Position numbers and translations under genes: made by a program
Shown here: positions 41,773 through 50,079 of the stretch, piece by piece
How the letters are laid out: the number at the start of each line of letters is the position of its first letter
Position numbering within the stretch: position 1 is the first letter of the stretch
The notes under the pieces: generated by a model
Databases searched by the model: none
Seen by the model: the letters and a program-made list of their open reading frames with translations, nothing else
What the model was told of the DNA's origin: nothing
Source of the DNA: DASSQJ01 sp963730165
GTDB lineage: Bacteria > Actinomycetota > Actinomycetes > Actinomycetales > Dermatophilaceae
DNA length: 64,000 bases
NCBI GenBank assembly: GCA_963730165.1
Contig: CAVSQS010000008.1
Span: 62,001-126,000 of the forward strand
Direction: 5' to 3'

Positions 41773-42789
41773 GTGCGAGGAGCAGTGATCCACGGGCCGA
41801 GGGACATCCGCGTCGAGGACCGCGACGACCCCACGCTGCAGCAGCCGACCGACGCCGTCGTGCGCACGGTCGCCGCGTGCGTGTGCGGGTCCGACCTCTG
41901 GCGCTACCGCGGCATCTCCGCGGTCAGGAAGCCGGTCCCGATCGGCCACGAGTACGTCGGTGTCGTCGAGGCGGTGGGCGAAGCGGTGACGACCGTCCGG
42001 CCCGGCCAGTTCGTCGTCGGCGGGTTCCTCCACAGCGACGGCACGTGCGCGGTGTGCCGCCACGGAGAGCACGCGAACTGCCTCAACGGCGGTGGCTACG
42101 ACGGCTGCCAGGCCGAGCTCATCCGCGTCCCCAACGCCGACGGAACCCTCGTCGCGACGCCCGAGGCGCCCGACGACGCCCTCGTCCCCGGGCTCCTCTC
42201 GCTGTCGGACGTCATGGCCACCGGATGGCACGCCGCGGTGTGCGCCGACGTGCGGCCGGGCAGCACCGTCGTCGTCGTGGGCGACGGGGCCGTGGGTCTG
42301 TGCGGGGTCCTCGCGGCCGCCGAGCTCGGGGCCGAACGGGTCATCGCGATGAGCCGGCACGCGGACCGGCAGGACCTGGCCCGCCGGCTCGGCGCGAGCG
42401 AGATCGTCGCCGAGCGTGGGGACGAGGGGGTGGAGGCGGTCCGCGAGCTCACCGAGGGCATCGGTGCCGACGCCGTCCTCGAGTGCGTCGGCACGCAGGA
42501 CTCCGTCGACCAGGCGCTGCGGTCGTGCCGGCCGGGCGCGATGGTCGGGTGGGTGGGGCTCCCGCACGTCACGGAGATCGACCAGAGACACATGTTCTGG
42601 CGCAACGTCGGGCTGCGCGGGGGACCCGCTCCCGTGCGTCGATACCTGCCCGACCTGATGGACCGGGTCTGGTCCGGTGCCATCGACCCCGGCCGCGTCT
42701 TCGACCTCACGCTGCCGCTCGAGGACGCGGCCGAGGCCTACGCCGCGATGGACGAGCGTCGGGCGATCAAGGTGCTCCTGCGCCCCTGA
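41773..42789 (+). CDS. Zinc-dependent alcohol dehydrogenase (MDR family)
   Basis: A 338-residue medium-chain dehydrogenase. Catalytic zinc ligands are Cys in ACVCGSDLW and the His-Glu of GHEYVG. The structural zinc loop is SDGTCAVCRHGEHANC, in which the first of four usual Cys is Asp, as in some family members. The NAD-binding Rossmann motif is VVVVGDGAVGLCGVLAA. Substrate unknown. The GTG is 6 nt after CAGACT, a -10-like hexamer, with no ribosome-binding site, so it is probably leaderless. Confidence 0.92.
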   Translation: MRGAVIHGPRDIRVEDRDDPTLQQPTDAVVRTVAACVCGSDLWRYRGISAVRKPVPIGHEYVGVVEAVGEAVTTVRPGQFVVGGFLHSDGTCAVCRHGEHANCLNGGGYDGCQAELIRVPNADGTLVATPEAPDDALVPGLLSLSDVMATGWHAAVCADVRPGSTVVVVGDGAVGLCGVLAAAELGAERVIAMSRHADRQDLARRLGASEIVAERGDEGVEAVRELTEGIGADAVLECVGTQDSVDQALRSCRPGAMVGWVGLPHVTEIDQRHMFWRNVGLRGGPAPVRRYLPDLMDRVWSGAIDPGRVFDLTLPLEDAAEAYAAMDERRAIKVLLRP

Positions 42790-42887
42790 CCCGGCCCGGT
42801 ACCGTCGCGGGGCGCCGCCCCGCCTGCAGCGGGTGGGTGCCGGCGAGTAGGTTGCGAGGAGCCCGTGGACCCCGACGAGGAGGACCG

Positions 42888-44123
42888 ATGGACCTCACGC
42901 CCTCACCCCGTGCCCTCGAGCTGGAGGCCACCCTCGAGGAGTTCATGAACGAGCAGGTGATCCCCGCCGAGCGGGTGTTCCGCCGCTACCGCGACACGCA
43001 CGGCGTCGAGGACAACTCGGTGCCCCCCGTGGTCGAGGAGCTCAAGGCCGAGGCGCGCTCACGAGGGCTCTGGAACCTCTTCCTCCCCGACGAGTCGGGC
43101 CTGACCCAGCTCGAGTACGCCCGACTCGCCGAGCTGTCCGGGTGGAGCCTCGAGCTGGCGCCCGAGGCGATGAACTGCGCCGCCCCCGACACCGGCAACA
43201 TGGAGCTCCTCCACCTCCTCGGGACCCCGGAGCAGAAGGAGCAGTGGCTCGAGCCCCTCCTCGACGGTCGGATCCGGTCGGCGTTCTCGATGACCGAGCC
43301 CGCCGTGGCGAGCAGCGACGCGACGAACATCGAGACCCGCATCGAGCGCGACGGCGACGAGCTCGTCATCACCGGCCGCAAGTGGTGGAGCACCGGGGCC
43401 GCCGACCCGCGCTGCGCCGTCCTCGTCGTCATGGGCAAGACCGACCCCGAGGCCCCGGTGCACCGTCAGCAGACCATGGTCATCGTGCCGATCGACACGC
43501 CGGGGATCGAGCTCGTGCGCTCGACGCCGGTGCTGGGCCAGCACCACTTCCAGGGGCACGTCGAGATCGACTACGACCACGTGCGGGTGCCGGTCTCCAA
43601 CGTGCTCGGAGAGATGGGCGGCGGCTTCGCCGCAGCCCAGATGCGGCTCGGGCCGGGCCGCATCCACCACGCGATGCGGGCGCTCGGTGCGGCCGAGCGC
43701 GCGCTCGCCCTCATGGTCGCCCGTGTCAAGGAGCGGGTCGCCTTCGGGGCGCCGCTCGCCGAGCAGTCCAGCATCCAGGAGAAGATCGCTCGCTCCCGGA
43801 TCGAGATCGACCAGGCCCGCGCCATCTGCCACCTCGCCGCGGCGACGATCGACACGCAGGGGAACAAGGCCGCCCGCCACCTGGTGTCGATGGCGAAGGT
43901 GGCCGTCCCGCAGACCGCGTGCGACGTCATCGACCGGGCCATCCAGGTCCACGGCGGCGCGGGGGTCAGCGACGACACCCCGCTCGCCGAGATGTACGCC
44001 TGGCACCGGGCCATGCGGATCTTCGACGGCCCGGACGAGGTGCACCTGCGCACCCTCGCTCGAGCCGAGCTGAGGGGTGCGCCCCGGCTGCCCGGGGCGG
44101 TCGAGCCGAGGCGGGTCCGGTGA
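42888..44123 (+). CDS. Acyl-CoA dehydrogenase (ACAD10/11-like)
   Basis: A 411-residue FAD-dependent enzyme introducing the 2,3-double bond into acyl-CoA. Visible motifs are SAFSMTEPAVASSDATNIE (FAD/substrate loop), ITGRKWWSTGAADPRC, RLGPGRIHHAMRALGAAERA, and the C-terminal IQVHGGAGVSDDTPLAEMYA with IFDGPDEVHLRTLA, where the GPDEVH form is typical of the ACAD10/11 branch. GAGGAGGACC precedes the ATG; TAGGTT at 42848 is a possible -10. The next gene overlaps as GTGA, so dehydrogenation and hydration are co-expressed. Confidence 0.94.
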   Translation: MDLTPSPRALELEATLEEFMNEQVIPAERVFRRYRDTHGVEDNSVPPVVEELKAEARSRGLWNLFLPDESGLTQLEYARLAELSGWSLELAPEAMNCAAPDTGNMELLHLLGTPEQKEQWLEPLLDGRIRSAFSMTEPAVASSDATNIETRIERDGDELVITGRKWWSTGAADPRCAVLVVMGKTDPEAPVHRQQTMVIVPIDTPGIELVRSTPVLGQHHFQGHVEIDYDHVRVPVSNVLGEMGGGFAAAQMRLGPGRIHHAMRALGAAERALALMVARVKERVAFGAPLAEQSSIQEKIARSRIEIDQARAICHLAAATIDTQGNKAARHLVSMAKVAVPQTACDVIDRAIQVHGGAGVSDDTPLAEMYAWHRAMRIFDGPDEVHLRTLARAELRGAPRLPGAVEPRRVR

Positions 44124-44893
44124 GCGGGAAGGTCCGCTACGAGGTTGCCGACGGCGTCGCCAGGGTCCGGCTCGACGCGCCCGAGCGGCTCAACGCCGTC
44201 GACCCGGCGATGCTCGACGCGCTCGTCCGGCACGTCGAGGCTGCCGGGGCGGACCCCGCGGTCCGGGTCGTCGCGCTCACCGGCGCCGGCCGCGGGTTCT
44301 GCGCCGGCGCCGACCTCGGGCGTGCCGCCGAGCAGGCCGGACGGCTCGACGACGCCACCCTGCTCGGCGTCGGAGCGGTGGCCCGGGCGCTGCTCGCATG
44401 CCCGGCGCCGACCGTGGCCCTGGTCGGGGGCGTGGCCGCCGGGGCCGGCGCGTCGATGGCGCTGGCGTGCGACTACGTGCTCGCCACGGCGTCGGCGTCG
44501 TTCGTCCTCGCCTTCGCCCGGATCGGCCTGATGCCCGACGGCGGCGCCACGGCGCTCGTCGCGGCGAACATCGGCCGGGCCCGGGCTCTGCGGCTCGCCC
44601 TCACCGGGGAGGCCGTGACCGCACCGGTCGCCGCCGAGTGGGGGCTGGTCTCGGAGTGCGTCGCCGACGAGGAGTTCGACCGGCGTTCGGAGGAGCTGCT
44701 CGTGGCCCTCGCCGCCTTCTCGCCCGGGGCTGCCGCGGCGACGAAGGCCGCAGTCAACGGCGCGGCACTCGACCTCGAGGCAGCCCTGGCCGTCGAGGAG
44801 CGGGACCAGAGACGCCTCATGCGGTCGGCCGACGCGTGCGAGGGCGTCCTCGCCTTCCTCGGGAAGCGCAGCCCGGTCTTCCCCGGGGAGTGA
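44120..44893 (+). CDS. Enoyl-CoA hydratase/isomerase
   Basis: A 257-residue crotonase-fold protein adding water to 2-enoyl-CoA or isomerising it. The N-terminal strand VARVRLDAPERLNAVDPAML is followed by the oxyanion-hole segment GFCAGADLGR, then ALVGGVAAGAGASMALACDY, and FVLAFARIGLMPDGGATALV. At the position of the two catalytic Glu only Asp/Gly residues are seen (LMPDGG), so it may be an isomerase-like or atypical member. The GTG start overlaps the dehydrogenase stop by 4 bp (GTGA). Confidence 0.9.
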   Translation: MSGKVRYEVADGVARVRLDAPERLNAVDPAMLDALVRHVEAAGADPAVRVVALTGAGRGFCAGADLGRAAEQAGRLDDATLLGVGAVARALLACPAPTVALVGGVAAGAGASMALACDYVLATASASFVLAFARIGLMPDGGATALVAANIGRARALRLALTGEAVTAPVAAEWGLVSECVADEEFDRRSEELLVALAAFSPGAAAATKAAVNGAALDLEAALAVEERDQRRLMRSADACEGVLAFLGKRSPVFPGE

Positions 44894-45049
44894 GCCGGCC
44901 TCGCGACGTCGCGGGCGCCCCGGCCCCGGCCCCGGCCCGTTGCCGTGGCCGTCCGGTGGCCCCTGACCGGGCCGAGGACCGGTCCGACGCGTCAACCGGC
45001 ACCGAGCGGGTATGTACCTCGGGGACGACACCGACGAGGGGAGCGTGCG

Positions 45050-46924
45050 ATGCCCGAGGTCAAGGATGTGGTGAGGACCGATATCCCGGCGAGGCTGGAC
45101 CGGCTGCCCTGGTGCAAGTGGCACTGGCTGATCGTGCTGTCCCTGGGCACCGTCTGGGTGCTGGACGGCCTGGAGGTCACGGTGAAGGGGGCGGTCGGGC
45201 CGTCCCTGAAGGACTCCATCGGCTTCTCCACGGTGCAGGTGGCCGGGTCGGCATCGATCTACATCCTCGGTGCGATCACCGGTGCGCTCGTCTGGGGGTA
45301 CCTGACCGACCGGTTCGGGCGGAAGAAGCTGTTCATCATCACGCTGTCGGTCTACCTGCTCGGGGTGGGGATCACCGCGACGGCCGGCCTGTGGGTCGGC
45401 GCGGGTACCGCCACGTACGTGTGGTTCGCCGTCGGGCGGGTGCTCACCGGCTTCGGCATCGGCGGTGAGTACTCGGCGATCAACTCCGCGATCGACGAGC
45501 TCATCCCGGCCCGGGTGCGTGGCACCGTCGACCTCGTCGTCAACGGGTCCTACTGGCTCGGTGCCGCGGTCGCCGCGCTGCTCGGGTACGAGTACCTGAG
45601 CAGGCTGCCGTCCGACCTCGGCTGGCGCATCGCGTTCGCGACCGGCGCGGTCGTCGCGCTCGGGGTCCTGCTCCTGCGGCTGTTCGTGCCCGAGTCGCCG
45701 CGCTGGCTGATGATCCACGGGCGCGACGAGGAGGCCGAGCGCGTCACCCGGGACATCGAGCGACGAGTGCGCGAGGACACCGGCGAGGACCTGCCGGAGC
45801 CGGAGGACCAGGAGCTGGAGCTCCGGACGCGCGAGAGCACCGGTTTCGTCGAGATCGCCAGGACGGTCTTCTCGGTCTACCCCCGCCGCTCGGTCGTCGG
45901 GTTCTCGCTCATGGCCTCGCAGGCGTTTCTCTACAACGCGCTCTTCTTCACCTACGGCCTGATGCTGACGACCTTCTACGGCGTCAACGCGGCCACCGTC
46001 GGTCTGTTCCTGCTGCCCTTCGCGGCGGGCAACTTTGCCGGGCCCCTCGTCCTCGGCCCGTTCTTCGACCGGATCGGGCGGCGCCCCATGATCGGGAGCA
46101 CCTTCATCCTCGGTGGGGTCCTCGCCGTGTTCACCGGCTGGCTCTTCCAGGCCGACGCGCTGACGGTGTGGTGGCAGACCGGGCTGTGGGTGGTGATCTT
46201 CTTCTTCGCCTCGGCCGGCGCCAGCGCCGGGTACCTGACGGTGAGCGAGACCTTCCCCCTCGAGATCCGGGCCATGGTCATCGCCTTCTTCTACGCGATC
46301 GGCACGGGTGTCAGTGGCATCCTCGGGCCGTGGCTCTTCGGACGTCTCATCGAGTCCGGGAACCGGATGAGCGTGTTCTGGGGGTACGCCGCCGCCGGCG
46401 GCGTCATGGTCGTGGCGGGGGTGATCCACGCGACGATGGGGGTGCGTGCCGAGCAGTCGAGCCTCGAGGACGTCGCCGCACCGCTGTCGGCGACCGACAG
46501 GGACGGCGAGGGCGAGCACGACGAGGGGCGGTCCGGCGAGGACCGGGACCGGGACCGGGACGGCGGTGACGGGTCCCGGGACGAGGAGGCGCCCTCGGAG
46601 CGCGAGGGGGGCCGGGGCGAGCCGGGACGGCTCGAGCCCGTTGCCATGACCGCGCGCGCCCCCGCCGGCGGCTTCCCCGTCGTGTACGCGGGCGACGGCA
46701 CCCATGCCCTCCACGACGAGACCCGCGTCCTCGTCGCCGCGCTCGAGGAGGACGGCCCGGCCGACCGGCACGAGCTCGACCGCCGGGTACGGGCGCGCTA
46801 CTGGGGTCCGGGACGGTTCCGGCTGGCACTCCGCAACGGGTTGCAGAGCCACCAGATCGCCGAGGACCACGGGCGTCTGTACGCCGTGGCCGAGGGCGGA
46901 GGTCGCGAGGAGCGGCAGGGGTGA
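45050..46924 (+). CDS. MFS transporter (sugar/metabolite:H+ type) with C-terminal winged-helix-like extension
   Basis: A 624-residue protein. Residues 20 to about 465 form a 12-segment major facilitator with family signatures GYLTDRFGRKKLFIIT, GFGIGGEYSAINSAIDE, PESPRWLMIHGRDEEAERV and DRIGRRPMIG, close to AaeX/niacin-like and sugar porter branches. After segment 12 comes a charged low-complexity stretch (SATDRDGEGEHDEGRSGEDR...), then a soluble domain of about 65 residues (LVAALEEDGPADRHELDRRV then RARYWGPGRFRLALRNGL, IAEDHGRLYAVAEG) that looks like a winged helix. The extension is an unusual fusion. Substrate unknown. ATG 45050 has GAGGGGAG upstream. Confidence 0.88.
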   Translation: MPEVKDVVRTDIPARLDRLPWCKWHWLIVLSLGTVWVLDGLEVTVKGAVGPSLKDSIGFSTVQVAGSASIYILGAITGALVWGYLTDRFGRKKLFIITLSVYLLGVGITATAGLWVGAGTATYVWFAVGRVLTGFGIGGEYSAINSAIDELIPARVRGTVDLVVNGSYWLGAAVAALLGYEYLSRLPSDLGWRIAFATGAVVALGVLLLRLFVPESPRWLMIHGRDEEAERVTRDIERRVREDTGEDLPEPEDQELELRTRESTGFVEIARTVFSVYPRRSVVGFSLMASQAFLYNALFFTYGLMLTTFYGVNAATVGLFLLPFAAGNFAGPLVLGPFFDRIGRRPMIGSTFILGGVLAVFTGWLFQADALTVWWQTGLWVVIFFFASAGASAGYLTVSETFPLEIRAMVIAFFYAIGTGVSGILGPWLFGRLIESGNRMSVFWGYAAAGGVMVVAGVIHATMGVRAEQSSLEDVAAPLSATDRDGEGEHDEGRSGEDRDRDRDGGDGSRDEEAPSEREGGRGEPGRLEPVAMTARAPAGGFPVVYAGDGTHALHDETRVLVAALEEDGPADRHELDRRVRARYWGPGRFRLALRNGLQSHQIAEDHGRLYAVAEGGGREERQG

Positions 46925-47002
46925 GCGACACGGCCGCCTGAACCTCCCCGGGCTCGCTGTCGAGGGTCTGGGCGCCCCGGCGCGAGCGACGGGTCAGGCG
47001 TC

Positions 47003-47008
47003 TAGGGT
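47003..47008 (+). promoter_or_regulatory. -10 element of the leaderless gpgS operon
   Basis: TAGGGT fits TAnnnT, with exactly 6 nt (gatgcc) before the GTG at 47015. No ribosome-binding site is present. Confidence 0.6.
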
Positions 47009-47014
47009 GATGCC

Positions 47015-47983
47015 GTGCCAGCGCGAGACCCGGTGACCCGCACCTTCGCGTCCTCCGACTGGACCCCCGGCGACCTCCTCGCGGCCAAGGCGTCCGCCGG
47101 GCTCCGGGTCGCGGTCGTCATCCCCGCCCGGGACGAGGAGGACACCGTCGGCGAGGTCGTGGCCGGGGTCCGGGGCGCCTGGGTCGACGACGTGCCCCTC
47201 CTCGACGAGGTCGTCGTCATGGACTCCGACTCCACCGACGGCACGGCTCGGGCTGCTGCCGCCGCGGGCGCGGTCGTGCACGCCGCCGCCGACGTGCGGC
47301 CCGACCTCGGCCCGGCCCGCGGCAAGGGCGAGGCGCTGTGGAAGTCGCTCTTCGTCACGACCGCCGACGTCCTGGCCTTCGTCGACTCCGATCTCGTCGA
47401 GTGGGGGCCGCACTTCGTCGCCGGCCTCGTCGGCCCGCTGCTCACCGACCCGGGGCTGGGGCTCGTCAAGGCCGTCTACGACCGGCCCCTCCTCGACGCG
47501 CAGGGCCACGAGGCCGAGACGGGGGGCCGGGTCACCGAGCTCGTCGCCCGCCCCCTCCTCGCCCTGCACCGGCCCGCACTGGCCGGTGTCGTGCAGCCGC
47601 TCGCCGGGGAGTGGTCGGTGCGCCGCTCGGTGCTCGAGCGGCTCTCGGTGCCCGTCGGCTACGGCGTCGAGATCGCCGCGCTCGTCGACACCGCCGACCT
47701 GCTCGGTGCGGAGGGGGTCGCCCAGGTCGACCTCGGCCGCCGAGCGCACCGCCACCACCGGCACGACACCCTCGGCCCGATGGCCGTCCAGGTCATGGCG
47801 GCGATGGAGGCGCGCACCGGGGTGCGTGCCACATCCCGGGCACCGTCGGCCGTGGTCCTGCGCCAGTACGACCGCGGGCCGGACGGCTTCACGGTGCACC
47901 CACGCCGGGTCGAGGTGATGGAGCGGCCACCGGCGGTGTCGGTTCCCGGGTACGGGACGGTGGCACACGGGGTGGGCGCGTGA
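47015..47983 (+). CDS. gpgS: Glucosyl-3-phosphoglycerate synthase
   Basis: A 322-residue GT81-type retaining glycosyltransferase that joins glucose from NDP-glucose to 3-phosphoglycerate, the first step of glucosylglycerate (and in mycobacteria methylglucose lipopolysaccharide) synthesis. Motifs are VAVVIPARDEEDTVGEVV for donor binding, the DxD-like VMDSDSTDG, GPARGKGEALWKSLF, FVDSDLVEW, and PLAGEWSVRRSVLERL with YGVEIAAL. The same order gpgS next to folP2 is known in Mycobacterium. It is leaderless and overlaps the next gene as GTGA. Confidence 0.93.
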   Translation: MPARDPVTRTFASSDWTPGDLLAAKASAGLRVAVVIPARDEEDTVGEVVAGVRGAWVDDVPLLDEVVVMDSDSTDGTARAAAAAGAVVHAAADVRPDLGPARGKGEALWKSLFVTTADVLAFVDSDLVEWGPHFVAGLVGPLLTDPGLGLVKAVYDRPLLDAQGHEAETGGRVTELVARPLLALHRPALAGVVQPLAGEWSVRRSVLERLSVPVGYGVEIAALVDTADLLGAEGVAQVDLGRRAHRHHRHDTLGPMAVQVMAAMEARTGVRATSRAPSAVVLRQYDRGPDGFTVHPRRVEVMERPPAVSVPGYGTVAHGVGA

Positions 47984-48855
47984 GCACGGGTGCACCGCTG
48001 CGGCTCGGGCGCACCGAGTTCCCCCCCACGGCCCGGCTCGTCATGGCCATCGTCAACCGGACCCCGGACTCCTTCTACGACAAGGGGGTCACCTGGGCCG
48101 AGGATGCCGCGATGGACCGGGTGCGTCAGGTCGTCGACGAGGGTGCCGACCTCGTCGACATCGGGGGCATCAAGGCCGCTCCGGGTGCCGAGATCGACGC
48201 CGCCGAGGAGATGCGTCGTGTCGTCGGCTTCGTCGAGCGGGTCCGCGGCGAGTTCCCCGGTCTCGTCATCAGCGTGGACACGTGGCGCGCCGAGGTCGGG
48301 CGGGCGGTGTGCGAGGTCGGTGCCGACGTGCTCAACGACGCCTGGGGTGGCGCCGACCCCCGGCTTCCGTCCGTCGCCGCCGAGTTCGGCGTCTCCATCA
48401 TCCGTACCCACACCGGCGGCGTCACGCCCCGGACCCGGCCCCATCGCATCGAGTACGACGACGTCGTCGCGGACGCCCGCGAGTCGCTGCTCGCGCAGGC
48501 GCAGCTGGCCGTCGAGCTCGGGGTCGGGCGGGAGCGCGTCGTCATCGACCCCGCGCACGACTTCGGCAAGAACACCTACCACTCGCTCGAGCTCACCCGG
48601 CGCCTCGACGAGCTGACCACCCTCGGTTGGCCGGTGCTCGTCTCGTTGTCGAACAAGGACTTCGTCGGCGAGGCACTCGACCTCCCCGTGGGGGAGCGCC
48701 TGACGGGCACGCTGGCGGCGACGGCGCTCTGCGCCTGGCACGGTGCGCAGGTGTACCGCGTGCACGAGGTCGTGGAGACGCGTCAGGTGCTCGACCTCGT
48801 CTCCGTCGTCCGCGGCGAGCTCCGACCGGCCCGCACCACGCGGGGGCTCGCGTGA
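47980..48855 (+). CDS. folP2: Dihydropteroate synthase-like protein (FolP2 type)
   Basis: A 291-residue TIM-barrel pterin-binding protein. Signatures are LVMAIVNRTPDSFYDKG, ADLVDIGGIKAAPGAE, ISVDTWRAEVGRAV, VLNDAWGG and VIDPAHDFGKNTYHSLEL. Position next to gpgS mirrors mycobacterial folP2, whose product lacks clear dihydropteroate synthase activity. Here DIGGIK replaces the usual DIGGES/T-type loop, so a different pterin or one-carbon role is possible. Start GTG overlaps the gpgS stop, and its stop overlaps the next GTG. Confidence 0.9.
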   Translation: MSTGAPLRLGRTEFPPTARLVMAIVNRTPDSFYDKGVTWAEDAAMDRVRQVVDEGADLVDIGGIKAAPGAEIDAAEEMRRVVGFVERVRGEFPGLVISVDTWRAEVGRAVCEVGADVLNDAWGGADPRLPSVAAEFGVSIIRTHTGGVTPRTRPHRIEYDDVVADARESLLAQAQLAVELGVGRERVVIDPAHDFGKNTYHSLELTRRLDELTTLGWPVLVSLSNKDFVGEALDLPVGERLTGTLAATALCAWHGAQVYRVHEVVETRQVLDLVSVVRGELRPARTTRGLA

Positions 48856-49481
48856 TCGCCGCCGCCGTCGTCGTCCCGTCCGCGCCGCTGCTCCTCCCGG
48901 AGTACACCGGCCGCGCGGATGCCGGCAGGGTGCTGCGGTCGCGGGCCGTCGACCTCGTCCGAGCCGCTGTCGAGGCCGGGGGCCCGGACGCCCGGGTGGT
49001 CCTCGTCGTGGCGACCGACCGCGAGCCGAGGTCGACGCGGCCTCCCCTCGGCCGGCGCGTCGGCTCGCACCTGCTCGGCCTCGCCGGCAAGGGGGCGGAC
49101 GAGGTCGTCGAGGTCCCGTGGGACGCCCCGGTGGAAGGATGCCGGGCCGCCGGCGGCGCGCTCGGCGCGGGGCCGGGTGAGGTCGTCCTCGTCGTCGTGG
49201 CCGACGGCAGCGCCCGCCGTGGCGAGAAGGCCCCCGGCCACCTCGACGAGCGGTCGTTCGACGCCGACCGCGCCCTCGTCGAGGGGCTGCGCTCCGCGGA
49301 CCCCGACGCGCTGCTCGCGCTCGACCCCTCGCGGTGCGCCGACCTGCTCCTCCAGGGGCGGGCCCCACTCCAGGTGGCGGCCGCGGCGATGGCGGCGTCC
49401 GGTCGGATGCGGTGTGCCGACCTCGACGTGGAGGACCCATTCGGTGTCCTCTACGTCACGGCGCGCCTCGAGCGCGCCTGA
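48852..49481 (+). CDS. Class III extradiol dioxygenase-like protein of unknown function
   Basis: A 209-residue protein of an actinobacterial family related to the B-subunit fold of class III extradiol dioxygenases. It begins VIAAAVVVPSAPLLLPEYTG. The strand VVLVVVADGSARRGEKAPGH followed by LDERSFDADR matches the family core. Metal-ligand histidines at the usual N-terminal site (PHxP) are replaced (PSAPLL), so dioxygenase chemistry is doubtful. It is coupled by GTGA to folP2, hence expressed with gpgS and folP2. Confidence 0.75.
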   Translation: MIAAAVVVPSAPLLLPEYTGRADAGRVLRSRAVDLVRAAVEAGGPDARVVLVVATDREPRSTRPPLGRRVGSHLLGLAGKGADEVVEVPWDAPVEGCRAAGGALGAGPGEVVLVVVADGSARRGEKAPGHLDERSFDADRALVEGLRSADPDALLALDPSRCADLLLQGRAPLQVAAAAMAASGRMRCADLDVEDPFGVLYVTARLERA

Positions 49482-49551
49482 GGCTGCTGCCGCGACCCTC
49501 GCGGCTGCCGTCCCGTCCGTACCCGAGGTGCCGCGCGGCATACTCGCCGAC

Positions 49552-49998
49552 ATGGACGCACGCACGGTGCTCGTGCTCAACGGGCCCAACCTCAACCTCC
49601 TCGGTGAGCGGCAGCCGGAGATCTACGGGTCCGCGACCCTCTCCGACGTCGAGGGCATCTGCTCCACGGCCTGCGCCGAGGCCGGCCTCGACCTCGACTT
49701 CCGCCAGACCAACCACGAGGGCGTGCTCGTCGACTGGGTGCAGGAGGGCCGGGCCGTCAGTGCCGGGATCGTCATCAACGCCGCCGGCTACACCCACACC
49801 TCGGTCGCACTGCGCGACGCCCTCGCCGCCTGCCGGGTGCCCCGGGTCGAGGTGCACATCAGCGACATCCGGGCCCGGGAGGAGTTCCGCCGCTTCTCCT
49901 ACCTCACCGACGTCTGCGACCACCACGTCGTCGGACGGGGCGTGCAGGGGTACGCCGAGGCCGTCGCCTGGCTCGCGGCCCACGCGCGGGAGGGGTAG
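49552..49998 (+). CDS. aroQ: 3-dehydroquinate dehydratase, type II
   Basis: A 148-residue flavodoxin-like enzyme dehydrating 3-dehydroquinate to 3-dehydroshikimate. The signature VLVLNGPNLNLLGERQPEIY, FRQTNHEGVLVDWVQ, INAAGYTHTSVALRDAL, VEVHISDIRAREEFRRFSY and ending GVQGYAEAVAWL contain the catalytic Tyr, Asn, His and Arg. Full length for the family. The ATG lies 7 nt after CATACT with no ribosome-binding site, so it is probably leaderless and has its own promoter despite following the gpgS operon by 70 nt. No other shikimate gene is nearby, so it may serve quinate catabolism as well. Confidence 0.96.
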   Translation: MDARTVLVLNGPNLNLLGERQPEIYGSATLSDVEGICSTACAEAGLDLDFRQTNHEGVLVDWVQEGRAVSAGIVINAAGYTHTSVALRDALAACRVPRVEVHISDIRAREEFRRFSYLTDVCDHHVVGRGVQGYAEAVAWLAAHAREG

Positions 49999-50079
49999 TC
50001 GACGCGTCTCCCGCCGCGTCCGGTCCGCCGCCGTTCTCACCTCACGCGGGTGCGGGCGGCGTCGGGACGGACCGGGGCG

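Noticed and set aside
43571..46870. Very long open frame (about 1,100 codons) on the minus strand
   Set aside because: It is antisense to three well-supported genes and its protein is low-complexity, rich in Arg, Gly, Pro, Asp and Glu, as produced by third-position GC bias. Similar shadow frames occur across the whole window.
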